64,000 nucleotides of DNA from the NCBI GenBank assembly GCA_019236735.1, contig JAFAIM010000029.1, positions 1 through 64,000 of the forward strand. The letters run 5' to 3'. Numbering within the stretch: the first letter of the stretch is position 1; the number at the start of each line of letters is the position of its first letter. Positions 18,904-27,424 of this stretch are shown here, one piece after another. The notes under the pieces were generated by a model. The model searched no databases, had not been told where the DNA came from, and saw only the letters and a list, made by a program, of their open reading frames with translations. The position numbers were made by a program, and so were the translations under genes. The DNA comes from Burkholderiaceae bacterium (GTDB lineage Bacteria; Pseudomonadota; Gammaproteobacteria; Burkholderiales; Burkholderiaceae_F).

Positions 18904-18943
18904 GGTCAGGTAAGGGTCAGGTGACGGTCAGGTGGGGCCAGGA
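18904..18943. promoter_or_regulatory. Helically phased octamer array GGTCAGGT
   Basis: GGTCAGGT occurs exactly at 18904, 18915 and 18926, an 11-base period, followed by a looser GGCCAGGA at 18936. The array begins 16 bases upstream of the dehydrogenase start (minus strand) and lies about 180-220 bases upstream of the subtilisin gene (plus strand). Same-face spacing of identical octamers looks like a cooperative regulator-binding site. The regulator is unknown. Confidence 0.5.
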
Positions 18944-19123
18944 GGGATCAGCCACGGCGAATCTTAAGTCTTTCGACGCAGGCTAAGCCCTAAAGATTAC
19001 TGGCGGCATGCCGTTACCCCAGGGGATGGCCCGGAATGCGCCGGTCCGCCGGACTCGCTGCCAGCTGAAGTTGGTGCGAGTCCGGGTGACGTTTACCGAT
19101 AACTCTAGAGAGAAAGCACAACG

Positions 19124-21409
19124 ATGGACCTTCTGACTCGATTCACCGTGTTGGTCGAACGCAGCCGCATCCACCGCCGGCTGATCTGCCTCGTCGCCGG
19201 CGTGCTGGCTTCGGCAGCGGCTCTGGTGGCTGCGCCGGCGCATGCCCGTGACCACGAGGTCGCGCGCGACCTGCAGGATGCGGTCGATGCTCCCACGACG
19301 CCATCCGTCGGTTGGGCGCGCGACCTCAACGGCCATCGCATGGTCCAGGTCCTGGTCGTGAGCAACTCGACAGACCCGGCGATGACCGCGCTGCGCGCAT
19401 TCATCGTCCAGTCGGGCGGCTCGGTCCAGAAGGTGCACCCTGCTACACATGCTCTGACGGTGATCGTTCCGGCCAGCGTCGTCGGCGCGCTCGCCCAGCG
19501 CAGCGATGTCGTCAGCGTCGCACCCAATCGGCCGACCCATCGGACCAACAGCACGCTCGAGATGATTGCCGGCGCGCTGACGAGCCACGTGCGTGGCAAT
19601 AGCACCAAAACGAGCTACAGCGGCGTAGACGGCAGCGGCGTCGGAATCGCAATTCTCGACTCCGGCGTGATGAAGTCGCACGACGCCTTCCTGAATAGCA
19701 GCGGCGTCACACGCGTGATGCGCAACGTCAGCATGCTGAATAGCACTGCCGCCAACTGGACGACTGGTACCAACAGCACCACCTCGCTGATGCCGGGCAG
19801 CTCGGCGCTGGCGAGCTACGAGAGCGCAATTGCGAACGACACGGTGGGCACCGCCAACAACTACACGCAGGACCCGTTCGGCCATGGCACCCACGTTGCC
19901 TCGGTGGCCGCCGGATTCTCCGTGGCCTACTCGTCGACGACTCCCGATACGACCGGGATCGCGCCGAACGCGAATATCTACGACGTTCAGGTCCTGAACG
20001 GAACCGGGACCGGCACGATCAGCGACGCGATCGAAGGGATCGAGTGGGTGATTTACCACTCGCAGGACTACAACATCCGTGTGATCAACATCAGCCTGGC
20101 GGCTGACTCGACGCAGACCTGGCAGACGGACCCATTCTGTGCCGCGGTGCGCAGCGCGACTGCAGCCGGCATCACGGTCGTCGTCGCGGCCGGCAACTTC
20201 GGCCTATCGTCGACGAACCAAGAGGTGTACGGCACGATCAGTTCGCCCGGCGACGATCCTTCGGTGATCACGGTGGGTGCCGTGAATTACCACAACTCGC
20301 TGTTGCGCAGCGCCGATACGGTCGACTTCTTCAGCTCACGCGGCCCCACACGCGGCTCATATGTCGATGGCAACGGCGTTACGCAATACGACAACCTGCT
20401 GAAACCCGACCTGGTCGCTCCCGGAAACCTGGTCGTATCGGCCGCCGCCACCAAGGCGCAAGCCAGCAATCCGGCCTGGAACTACCTGGCTGCCAATTAC
20501 TACTCGACGCTCGTGACGCCGCTGAACATTCCGGCGCTTTACCCCGAGACGCAGATGCTGCTGTCCGGAACGTCGATCTCCGCTCCGGTCGTGTCCGGCG
20601 CCGTTGCCTTGATGGTGCAGAAAAACCCCGCGCTGACGCCACCGCTGATCAAGACGATCCTGCAGTACACCGCGCAGCCGATTCCCGGCTACAACCTGCT
20701 CGAGCAGGGCGCCGGTTTGCTCAACATCGACGGCGCGATGATGTTGACCCGCTTGATTCGGAACGACCTGTCCACCGCGATCGCCGCCGGCACGATCAAC
20801 CCGGGCGACAACATGATGACGGACAGTATGCCGAGCAAGTCCTCGACGATCAACAACGCTACGTTCAATTGGTCGCGAATCGCGTTTTTCGGCGGCGACC
20901 ACATCTTCAGCGGTTCGTCGCTTTTCACGAAATATCAGCCGATCTACGATCCGCGTACGGCGTGGGCCAGCAACGTTGTGCGCTTCCGGCAGCCGATCTA
21001 CTGGTCCGGCAGCGGAATTGCCGCCAACACCTACGTGCAGAACTTCACTGACACCGCGCTCACCAATCAGACGCTGATGACTTCCGGCGTGACGAGTGCC
21101 GACACGCTGGTGGGGACGAGCGATCCGGCGGCCCAGACCGGAATGTTCGTCCCGACCGCAACGCTGTCGGGCTGGCTGGCCAGCGGCAGCGGCACCCAGC
21201 TTTCACAGGGCGATCTTCTCAGCAACGGGATCGTCATGCAGGAAGGCATACTCTTGAAAGACAGCCTGCTTCTCCAAGAGGGCATCCTCGTACAAGAAGG
21301 TATCCTGCACGTCGACGGCCTGGTCATCAACGAGGGCAACCTCACGAATGAGTCCGGCGGGTCAGTCGCCGGATACAACACCAGCGGCGCACTGCACGGC
21401 GAACCCTGA
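19124..21409 (+). CDS. Secreted subtilisin-like serine protease (S8) with C-terminal repeats
   Basis: A 761-residue exported protease. A basic n-region and hydrophobic core end near AHA (residue 41). A prodomain (about 60-140) precedes the catalytic domain, whose triad is seen in AILDSGV (Asp near 179), GHGTHVASVAAG (His near 255) and SGTSISAPVVSG (Ser near 484), with the oxyanion Asn in VVAAGNFG. Residues about 697-742 contain short units such as MQEGIL, LQEGIL and VQEGIL ending in NEGNLTNE, resembling a small beta-solenoid or secretion/anchoring tail. The sequence is rich in Ser, Thr and Asn, as expected for an extracellular protein. The GGDEF-EAL gene follows after 21 bases. Confidence 0.93.
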   Translation: MDLLTRFTVLVERSRIHRRLICLVAGVLASAAALVAAPAHARDHEVARDLQDAVDAPTTPSVGWARDLNGHRMVQVLVVSNSTDPAMTALRAFIVQSGGSVQKVHPATHALTVIVPASVVGALAQRSDVVSVAPNRPTHRTNSTLEMIAGALTSHVRGNSTKTSYSGVDGSGVGIAILDSGVMKSHDAFLNSSGVTRVMRNVSMLNSTAANWTTGTNSTTSLMPGSSALASYESAIANDTVGTANNYTQDPFGHGTHVASVAAGFSVAYSSTTPDTTGIAPNANIYDVQVLNGTGTGTISDAIEGIEWVIYHSQDYNIRVINISLAADSTQTWQTDPFCAAVRSATAAGITVVVAAGNFGLSSTNQEVYGTISSPGDDPSVITVGAVNYHNSLLRSADTVDFFSSRGPTRGSYVDGNGVTQYDNLLKPDLVAPGNLVVSAAATKAQASNPAWNYLAANYYSTLVTPLNIPALYPETQMLLSGTSISAPVVSGAVALMVQKNPALTPPLIKTILQYTAQPIPGYNLLEQGAGLLNIDGAMMLTRLIRNDLSTAIAAGTINPGDNMMTDSMPSKSSTINNATFNWSRIAFFGGDHIFSGSSLFTKYQPIYDPRTAWASNVVRFRQPIYWSGSGIAANTYVQNFTDTALTNQTLMTSGVTSADTLVGTSDPAAQTGMFVPTATLSGWLASGSGTQLSQGDLLSNGIVMQEGILLKDSLLLQEGILVQEGILHVDGLVINEGNLTNESGGSVAGYNTSGALHGEP

Positions 21410-21430
21410 TTTCCACCGGCGGGGGCGCCG

Positions 21431-23638
21431 ATGAGCATGGCTGACGCAAAGGCCATGGACACGGAGGTGTCCTGGTACTTGCGTCTGCACCGGGCACTTC
21501 TGCCCGACTACAACCGCAAGGCGGCGGCATACTGGTACACGGGAGTGCTGCTCGGCGGTGCCGTGCTGGTGTACTGCCTGCACAGCCTTGCCGCTAGACC
21601 CGAACGCACCTGGATCGAGGTGGCGCTCGGGGTGGCGATCGCGATGCTGGCGGCGCTGTTTCCGGTGCAAATTCCCCGCTCGAAAAATTCGCTGGCGGCC
21701 GGCGAGATCTTCATCTTCCTGTTGCTATTGCTGCACGGTCCGGAGGCGGCGGCGCTCGCTTCTGCGGGAGAGGCCACCTTGGGAGCCTGGCGCATCTCCA
21801 AGCGCTGGAGCAGCCGCATCGCCAGCCCGGCGATGGCCGTCCTGGCAATGTTTGCCTCCGGCTCGCTTCTGCAGGCGCTGCGTGGCGCGCTGGATTCGCT
21901 GCAGCTGACCAACGGCGGACTGCTGATCGTCGCCACGATGGTGTTCGCACTGTGCTACTTCGTGTGCAACACGCTGCTGATCACGACGGTGCACCGCCTG
22001 AAGCGCAGCGAGCCGCTGCAGCTGAAAGATCTGGTCGGCGTTTTCGGCTGGGTCGGAATCATCTACACCGGCAGCGCGGCGGTTGCGGCGCTGCTGTATC
22101 TGGCGTTCCGCGAGTCGGGGCTCGGTGTCGTTCTGGCGGTCGTTCCGATCATCGGGCTGCTGATGATGACGCTGCACTATTTCTTCCGCCAGCAGGAAGC
22201 CAACGAAGCGGTGCGGCGTACCGCATCGGAAGCCGCCGCGCGCGAAGCGGAAGCGGCTACCCGCCACATGGAGGCGCTGCAGCACATCGCTTTCCACGAC
22301 TCGTTGACGGGGCTGCCGAATCGCCACCGCTTCAACGAATGCCTGGCGGAGGCGATCGGCCGCTCGAAAGCGGATCTCGCCCGCCGCTTCGCGGTGCTGT
22401 TCATCGACTTCGACCGTTTCAAGCTGATCAACGACAGCCTGGGGCACAGCGCCGGCGACGAGTTCCTGGTGCAGGCCGCTCAGCGGATCCGGCACCACGT
22501 GCGGCCGACTGACGTCGTCGCGCGCCTCGGAGGCGATGAATTCGGCATCCTGGCCGAGAACCTCGAGCACGAAAATCTCGCCGTAACGTTGGCGGAACGG
22601 CTGATGCGAGCGATACAAAACCCGTTTGTCGTCGGCGGGACCGATGTCACGGTCACCGCCAGCATCGGCATCACGTTCGGCAGCACCGGATACAACGCAC
22701 CCGACGAGGCGCTGCGCGATGCGGACATCGCGATGTACAAGGCAAAGGAAAACGGCAAGGCGCGCTACGCGATCTTCGATATCGGCCTGCACGCCGAGAT
22801 CGCGCAGCGCTTGCGCTTGGAGGGCGACCTGCGCAATGCGATCGCCAACGGCGACCTGTCGGTCGTCTATCAGCCACTGTTCGATCTGGGCTCCGGTGGG
22901 CTGATCGGCTTCGAGGCGCTGGCGCGCTGGCACCACCCGCAATTCGGCACGATGCGGCCCGAAGTGTTCATCCCGATCGCCGAGGAATCCGGGCTGATCA
23001 TCTCGCTGACGGATCTGATGCTGCAGCGCGCGTGCCGTCAGTTGCGGGACTGGCAGCTTCGGCATCCCAGGTTCGCCGATCTGCGGATGCACGTGAACAT
23101 CTCCGCAAAAGACGTTGGACACGACGCGTTGGTTCCGCGCGTGACTCGCGTGCTGCGCCAGACGCGGCTGCAGCCGCGCCATCTGACGCTCGAGCTGACC
23201 GAGAACATCCTGATGGAGCACATCCGCAATTCGCTGCCCACGCTCGCCAAGCTGCAGGCCTTGGGGATCGGATTAAGTGTGGATGACTTCGGTACCGGCT
23301 ACTCGTCGCTCTCCCACCTGTCGGCCCTGCCGATCGATACGCTGAAGGTCGACCGCTCCTTTGTTCGCGATCTGCAATCCGGATCGAAGGAGGCGAAGGT
23401 CGTTCGCGCCATCGTTCACCTGGGCATGTCGTTGGACAAGGCGGTCGTCGCCGAAGGCATCGAGAACGCCGCCCAGCTCGCGCAACTGCGCGAGATGGGA
23501 TGCACGCGCGGACAGGGATTCCACCTGGGCTACCCGCAGGAAGCCAAAGCCGTCAGGGCCTTGCTCGCACGCATCGTCGCCGATTCGGACGAGACCGCGG
23601 TCGAAGCCACGTTCGAACACACAGCAGCGCTCCTCTGA
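21431..23638 (+). CDS. Membrane-bound GGDEF-EAL cyclic di-GMP protein
   Basis: This 735-residue protein has an N-terminal membrane region with about seven hydrophobic segments (residues 30-250), a short coiled segment, then GGDEF (RLGGDEFGIL near 366) and EAL (GFEALARW near 493; DDFGTGYSSL and AEGIE also intact) domains. Both catalytic motifs are canonical, so it could make or degrade cyclic di-GMP; in many such fusions one activity dominates and the other domain is regulatory. The membrane part does not match a MASE type I can name. Its start lies 21 bases after the protease stop, suggesting cotranscription and a link between the second messenger and secretion. Confidence 0.92.
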   Translation: MSMADAKAMDTEVSWYLRLHRALLPDYNRKAAAYWYTGVLLGGAVLVYCLHSLAARPERTWIEVALGVAIAMLAALFPVQIPRSKNSLAAGEIFIFLLLLLHGPEAAALASAGEATLGAWRISKRWSSRIASPAMAVLAMFASGSLLQALRGALDSLQLTNGGLLIVATMVFALCYFVCNTLLITTVHRLKRSEPLQLKDLVGVFGWVGIIYTGSAAVAALLYLAFRESGLGVVLAVVPIIGLLMMTLHYFFRQQEANEAVRRTASEAAAREAEAATRHMEALQHIAFHDSLTGLPNRHRFNECLAEAIGRSKADLARRFAVLFIDFDRFKLINDSLGHSAGDEFLVQAAQRIRHHVRPTDVVARLGGDEFGILAENLEHENLAVTLAERLMRAIQNPFVVGGTDVTVTASIGITFGSTGYNAPDEALRDADIAMYKAKENGKARYAIFDIGLHAEIAQRLRLEGDLRNAIANGDLSVVYQPLFDLGSGGLIGFEALARWHHPQFGTMRPEVFIPIAEESGLIISLTDLMLQRACRQLRDWQLRHPRFADLRMHVNISAKDVGHDALVPRVTRVLRQTRLQPRHLTLELTENILMEHIRNSLPTLAKLQALGIGLSVDDFGTGYSSLSHLSALPIDTLKVDRSFVRDLQSGSKEAKVVRAIVHLGMSLDKAVVAEGIENAAQLAQLREMGCTRGQGFHLGYPQEAKAVRALLARIVADSDETAVEATFEHTAALL

Positions 23639-23672
23639 TTGCGCGGGCGGCCGTTCTCCGCGGCGGGCGCCG

Positions 23673-25331
23673 TCAGTAGCCGCAGGCCTGCCCGTCGCGG
23701 CGGCTGTCGCTGGCCGCGACATAGCCGTCGACGCACGGATCTCCGAGGCGCCAGATCATCTGACCCGCGCCAAAGTCCATATACGAATCGTCGCCTGGCA
23801 CGATGCGATGGCCGCGCCGCTGCAGCTCGGCTACGACCTCGATCGGCATCCGGCTTTCGAGTTCCACCTCCACCCCGGCGTTCCACTTCCAGCGTGGCGC
23901 ATCGCACGCGGCCTGCGGTTGCTGGCGCGCGAGCAGCATCCGCGTCAACACCTGCACGTGTCCCTGCGGCTGCATGTTGCCGCCCATCACCCCGAAAGCC
24001 ATCTGCGCTGCGCCGTCGCGCGTCAGCATTGCCGGGATGATCGTGTGGAACGGGCGCTTGCCCGGCGCTACGCAGTTCGGGTGCTTCGGATCGAGGCTGA
24101 AAGCGGCGCCGCGGTTCTGCAGCGAGATGCCGAAACCCGGCACGACGACTCCCGATCCGAACCCCATGTAATTGGACTGGATCAGGCTCACCATCATCCC
24201 CGCGGCGTCGGCGGCCGCGAGGTAGATCGTTCCGCCGCGATCGAGCTTCGAAGGTGCGAAGACCTGCGCGCGCGAGCGGTCGATCAAGCGCGCGCGCTGC
24301 CGCAGCAGCTCCGGATCGAGCATTTGCGCAACCGTGACGCGCATCGCCGCCGGCTCCGCGACCTGCGCGTAGACATCCGCGAACGCGATCTTCATCGCCT
24401 CGATCGACAGATGGTGCCAGTCGGCGCTGTCGACCGCACACTCGGCCAGCTCCGTGTGCGACAGGATCCCCAGGCAGATCAGTGCAGCGACTCCCTGGCT
24501 GTTCGGGGGGATCTCATGCAGTTCGCATCCCGCGAAACTCTGGTGGATCGTGTCGACCCAGGCCGGGCGGTAGCGGTCGAGGTCGGCGAGGTCGAGCGCG
24601 CCGTTGCCCTGTGCGGCAAAAGCGGTGATCGCACGTGCGATCTCGCCTCGGTAGAAGTCCTCGCCGCCGCTTGCGGCGATCCGCTTCAGCGCCTGCGCCG
24701 CACCCGGCAGCACGAAGTGCTCACCGATCGCTGGCGGCCGCCCGCGAGGCAGGAAGTGCTGATCGAACCCGGGTGCACTGGTCATCAAAGGCGCTGCCCG
24801 CTGCCACTTCTCGTGCACGTTGGGACCGACGGTGAATCCGCGCTCGGCGTATTCGATCGCGGGAGCCAGCACCTGTTCAAAACCGAGCCGCCCGAAGCGC
24901 TTGTGCAGCTCGGCCCATCCAGCAACAGCGCCGGGTACCGTGATAGTGTCCCAGCCGCGCATCGGCCGGGCGGCCGGATCTGTTCCATAGCGCCGCCGGA
25001 AATACTCGACCGTCCACGCCGCCGGCGCGGCTCCGCTGGCATTCAAGCCGTGCAGTCGCGCTCCGTCCCAGACGATCGCAAAGGCATCCGATCCCAGTCC
25101 GTTCGAGCACGGCTCGGTCAGCGCGATCACGGCGGCGCTGCCGATCGCCGCGTCCACCGCGTTGCCGCCCTGGCGGAGCAGCGCCAGCCCGGAGCTCGCC
25201 GCGAGCGGCTGCGAGGTTGCCACGACGTTGCGAGCGAATACCGGCGTCCGCGCCATCGGGTACGGGTTGCTCCAGTCGAAACCCGTACCGGGCGAGCGCG
25301 GTTCCAGATCAGGCTTGCGGTCGGCAGGCAT
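23673..25331 (-). CDS. Gamma-glutamyltransferase family protein (YwrD-like)
   Basis: The 552-residue protein belongs to the Ntn-hydrolase gamma-glutamyltranspeptidase family, which self-cleaves before a threonine. N-terminal signatures are ATSQPLAASSGLALLRQGGNA-type residues (about 30-50) and the TVPGAVAGW segment. The likely nucleophile Thr is in DRGGTIYLA near residue 367, followed by GFGSGVVVPGFGI and QNRGAAFSL as in YwrD relatives. No signal peptide is visible, so the enzyme is probably cytosolic. It may hydrolyse gamma-glutamyl compounds; the substrate is uncertain. I chose ATG 25331; the longer open frame overlaps the acylphosphatase gene. Confidence 0.9.
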   Translation of the reverse strand: MPADRKPDLEPRSPGTGFDWSNPYPMARTPVFARNVVATSQPLAASSGLALLRQGGNAVDAAIGSAAVIALTEPCSNGLGSDAFAIVWDGARLHGLNASGAAPAAWTVEYFRRRYGTDPAARPMRGWDTITVPGAVAGWAELHKRFGRLGFEQVLAPAIEYAERGFTVGPNVHEKWQRAAPLMTSAPGFDQHFLPRGRPPAIGEHFVLPGAAQALKRIAASGGEDFYRGEIARAITAFAAQGNGALDLADLDRYRPAWVDTIHQSFAGCELHEIPPNSQGVAALICLGILSHTELAECAVDSADWHHLSIEAMKIAFADVYAQVAEPAAMRVTVAQMLDPELLRQRARLIDRSRAQVFAPSKLDRGGTIYLAAADAAGMMVSLIQSNYMGFGSGVVVPGFGISLQNRGAAFSLDPKHPNCVAPGKRPFHTIIPAMLTRDGAAQMAFGVMGGNMQPQGHVQVLTRMLLARQQPQAACDAPRWKWNAGVEVELESRMPIEVVAELQRRGHRIVPGDDSYMDFGAGQMIWRLGDPCVDGYVAASDSRRDGQACGY

Positions 25332-25351
25332 CGCGTAATCGCGCAATCGCT

Positions 25352-25660
25352 CTACGTTGTTCGAAGGCGCCGGAATCCTGCAGTCAGCGCGGCAGCTTCC
25401 TCGCCGCTGGCCGGATGGCGTTCCACCCGCTCGACCCGAGCCGCGGGCGGGCCGCGCTCGGCCCAGCGGATCAACGCCTCGACTGCGTAGGTCTCGCCCC
25501 GGATCACCGCCTCGACGCTGCCGTCGATTCGATTGCGTACCCACCCGTCCACGCCGAGCTCGATCGCCTGCATCTCGAACGCATCGCGAAAACCGACCCC
25601 CTGGACGCGACCATGGATCGTAAGGCGTACCGCCGCCGGGGCTGGGTGAGAACTGGCCAC
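25352..25660 (-). CDS. acyP: Acylphosphatase
   Basis: A 102-residue protein whose core (from about residue 12) has the diagnostic [11 protein letters not shown] with the phosphate-binding Arg, and [20 protein letters not shown] with the catalytic Asn. Acylphosphatases hydrolyse the acyl phosphate bond of carboxyl phosphates. I chose GTG 25660 because GGAG sits nine bases upstream and the length then matches the family (about 90-100 residues); the same frame stays open to 26245, but that part is antisense to DUF4442. The gamma-glutamyltransferase gene begins 20 bases downstream, so the two are probably cotranscribed. Confidence 0.9.
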   Translation of the reverse strand: MASSHPAPAAVRLTIHGRVQGVGFRDAFEMQAIELGVDGWVRNRIDGSVEAVIRGETYAVEALIRWAERGPPAARVERVERHPASGEEAAALTAGFRRLRTT

Positions 25661-25701
25661 GTCACTACACTCCGCGCTTGCGCTTCTAACGATAACCGCA
25701 C

Positions 25702-26193
25702 GTGTCCTTCGTACTGTCGCTATCGCCCCGATTGATGCGCTTGCGGCTGAACCTCTGGCCGCCGTTGGCAGGTGCCGGAATCCGGGTTCGGTCGATCGCG
25801 CCCGATTTCCGCCAATTCGTGGTCGAGATGCCGTTGCGGCGCTACAACCGAAACGTGTTCGGTTCGCATTTCGGCGGCTCACTTTTCGCGATGACCGATC
25901 CATTCTTCGTGCTGATGCTTTGCCGCAACCTCGGACCGGATTATGTCGTATGGGACCGCTCGACATCCATCGACTACATCGCGGCGGGCCGCTCGCGCGT
26001 GCGCGCGGTGATGCAGGTGCGCGACGAGGATGTTCGCTCGATCCTGAATATGACAGAGGGCGGCAGCAAGCACTTGCACCTGTTCCACGTCGACGTGGTG
26101 GACGAGGAAGATCTGCTGGTGGCACGCGTCGAGAAGCTCGTCTACGTGCGGCGCCGCAAGCCCAAGGCGCAGGCGGCGCAAGCAAGCCCATGA
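25702..26193 (+). CDS. DUF4442 hot-dog fold (thioesterase-like) protein
   Basis: This 163-residue protein matches DUF4442, a family related to PaaI-type acyl-CoA thioesterases: [19 protein letters not shown] forms the central hot-dog helix and SIDYIAAG the following strand. It starts at GTG 25702, 42 bases from the divergent acylphosphatase start. Enzymatic activity has not been shown for most members, so a thioesterase role is inference. The C-terminus is a short Lys/Ala/Gln-rich tail. The phosphodiesterase gene follows after 30 bases on the same strand. Confidence 0.85.
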   Translation: MSFVLSLSPRLMRLRLNLWPPLAGAGIRVRSIAPDFRQFVVEMPLRRYNRNVFGSHFGGSLFAMTDPFFVLMLCRNLGPDYVVWDRSTSIDYIAAGRSRVRAVMQVRDEDVRSILNMTEGGSKHLHLFHVDVVDEEDLLVARVEKLVYVRRRKPKAQAAQASP

Positions 26194-26223
26194 ACACAAG
26201 GCCGGCCTCAGCGCTGAGCAGGG

Positions 26224-27027
26224 GTGGGCGTGCATAGAGCGCCATGGCCGTATCCGCGTGTGCTCGCGCACCGCGGCGGCGGCGCGTTCGCTCCGGAAAA
26301 TACCGTCGCCGCGATCCGGGTCGGATCGGAGCGCGGCTTTCGCGCAGTCGAATTCGACGCGATGCTGAGCGCCGACGGCGAGGCGGTGCTGATCCACGAT
26401 GTGACGCTGGAGCGCACTACGAACGGCACCGGTCCGGTTGCGGCGAGCTCGTGGGCGCAACTCTCGCGGCTGGACGCGGGAAGCTGGTTCTCGAAGGAAT
26501 TCGCGGGCGAGCCGATTCCGCGGCTGCTCGATGCGCTTGGTTTTTGCCGTTCCCACGCAGTGTGGAGCAACGTCGAGATCAAACCCAGCCCGGGCGACGA
26601 ACGGCGCACCGGCGCGGTGGTTGCGGACGTCGTCACGCGTGCTTTCGCCGACTTGCTGAAGGATGGCGCTCGGCCCGGCGAATTGCCGGATCCAAGCGTT
26701 CCTCTGCTTTCGTCGTTTTCGGTCGATGCGCTGGAGGCGGCGCGCGAGCAGGCGCCCGCGCTTGCCTACGGTTTGCTGGTCGAACGGATCCCGCGCGACT
26801 GGCGCACCCGGCTGGAGCGCCTCGGCTGCGTCGCGCTGCACTGCGACCACCGCCATCTGGACGCGAAGTCGGCGCTCTCGGTGCGCGAAGCCGGGTACTG
26901 GTTGTTCGTCTACACGGTCAACGATCGGCCGCGCGCGCTCGAGCTGGTGAAGTGGGGCGTCGACGCGTTTTGCACGGACCGGCTCGACCGCATCGAGCCT
27001 TCGCTGCTTGACGCACGCGGCCCATGA
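26224..27027 (+). CDS. ugpQ: Glycerophosphodiester phosphodiesterase
   Basis: A 267-residue cytosolic GDPD TIM barrel that should hydrolyse glycerophosphodiesters to glycerol 3-phosphate and an alcohol. Family residues are clear: [34 protein letters not shown] (the metal-binding Glu/Asp and catalytic His), SNVEIKP and the C-terminal [20 protein letters not shown]. There is no signal peptide, which matches UgpQ rather than periplasmic GlpQ. Two GTG starts (26224 and 26230) are possible with a G-rich ribosome-binding stretch just before them. No ugp transporter genes are nearby. Confidence 0.92.
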   Translation: MGVHRAPWPYPRVLAHRGGGAFAPENTVAAIRVGSERGFRAVEFDAMLSADGEAVLIHDVTLERTTNGTGPVAASSWAQLSRLDAGSWFSKEFAGEPIPRLLDALGFCRSHAVWSNVEIKPSPGDERRTGAVVADVVTRAFADLLKDGARPGELPDPSVPLLSSFSVDALEAAREQAPALAYGLLVERIPRDWRTRLERLGCVALHCDHRHLDAKSALSVREAGYWLFVYTVNDRPRALELVKWGVDAFCTDRLDRIEPSLLDARGP

Positions 27028-27061
27028 CGGCGCCACAAGCGTCGGCAACGCAGACGCTCGC

Positions 27062-27250
27062 TCAGTGCTTGGCCGTCGCCGGCGTCTCGCTGCCCAGTGT
27101 CCAGAAGGGCGGATCGCTCGCCGGGAACGTTTCCTCCAGCGCCTCGTCGATGCGCTGTTGCAGGGAATCCGCGGAGCTGCCGCCGTTCGTGTTGCGTGCC
27201 GCAACCTTTTCCTGCGCCGAGCTCGAAGTTCGAGCCGTGTCGTGTCGCAT
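27062..27250 (-). CDS. Small acidic protein with ETFPASDPP motif
   Basis: A 62-residue protein starting MRHDTARTSS, with AGGA seven bases before ATG 27250. The C-terminal half reads DEALEETFPASDPPFW, a motif I recognise from many short uncharacterised proteobacterial proteins. The first half is polar and probably disordered; there is no membrane segment. It is divergent from ccoI, with a 174-base gap that contains an Fnr-type palindrome, so it may be co-regulated with the oxidase genes. No function is known to me. Confidence 0.72.
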   Translation of the reverse strand: MRHDTARTSSSAQEKVAARNTNGGSSADSLQQRIDEALEETFPASDPPFWTLGSETPATAKH

Positions 27251-27359
27251 CTTCGCTTCCTTCAGGAGAACCGCCTCTAACGCTAGCAGCGCCAGCCCCG
27301 TGTGACCGCGAATGGAGTAGGGGCACTGCGCGTGGGCCTGGAACGCAATTGGGAATCGT

Positions 27360-27373
27360 TTGACTGCCGTCAA
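27360..27373. promoter_or_regulatory. Fnr-type box upstream of ccoI
   Basis: TTGACTGCCGTCAA is a perfect 5+4+5 palindrome, eight of ten arm bases matching the Fnr/Anr consensus TTGAT-N4-ATCAA. A -10-like TATCGT lies at 27395-27400, placing the box centre near -41, the classical activating position. It probably makes ccoI oxygen-responsive. Confidence 0.65.
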
Positions 27374-27424
27374 GGTGCGCGCCCGCGCCTCCCCTATCGT
27401 CCCACAGTGACGCAGACCTTCACC

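Noticed and set aside
25332-25544. N-terminal extension of the gamma-glutamyltransferase
   Set aside because: It overlaps the acylphosphatase gene on the same strand and has no signal peptide or family similarity.
25661-26245. Upstream extension of the acylphosphatase frame (total 297 residues)
   Set aside because: The extension is antisense to DUF4442 and has an Arg/Ala/Pro composition typical of shadow frames; a GTG with a ribosome-binding site gives the normal length.
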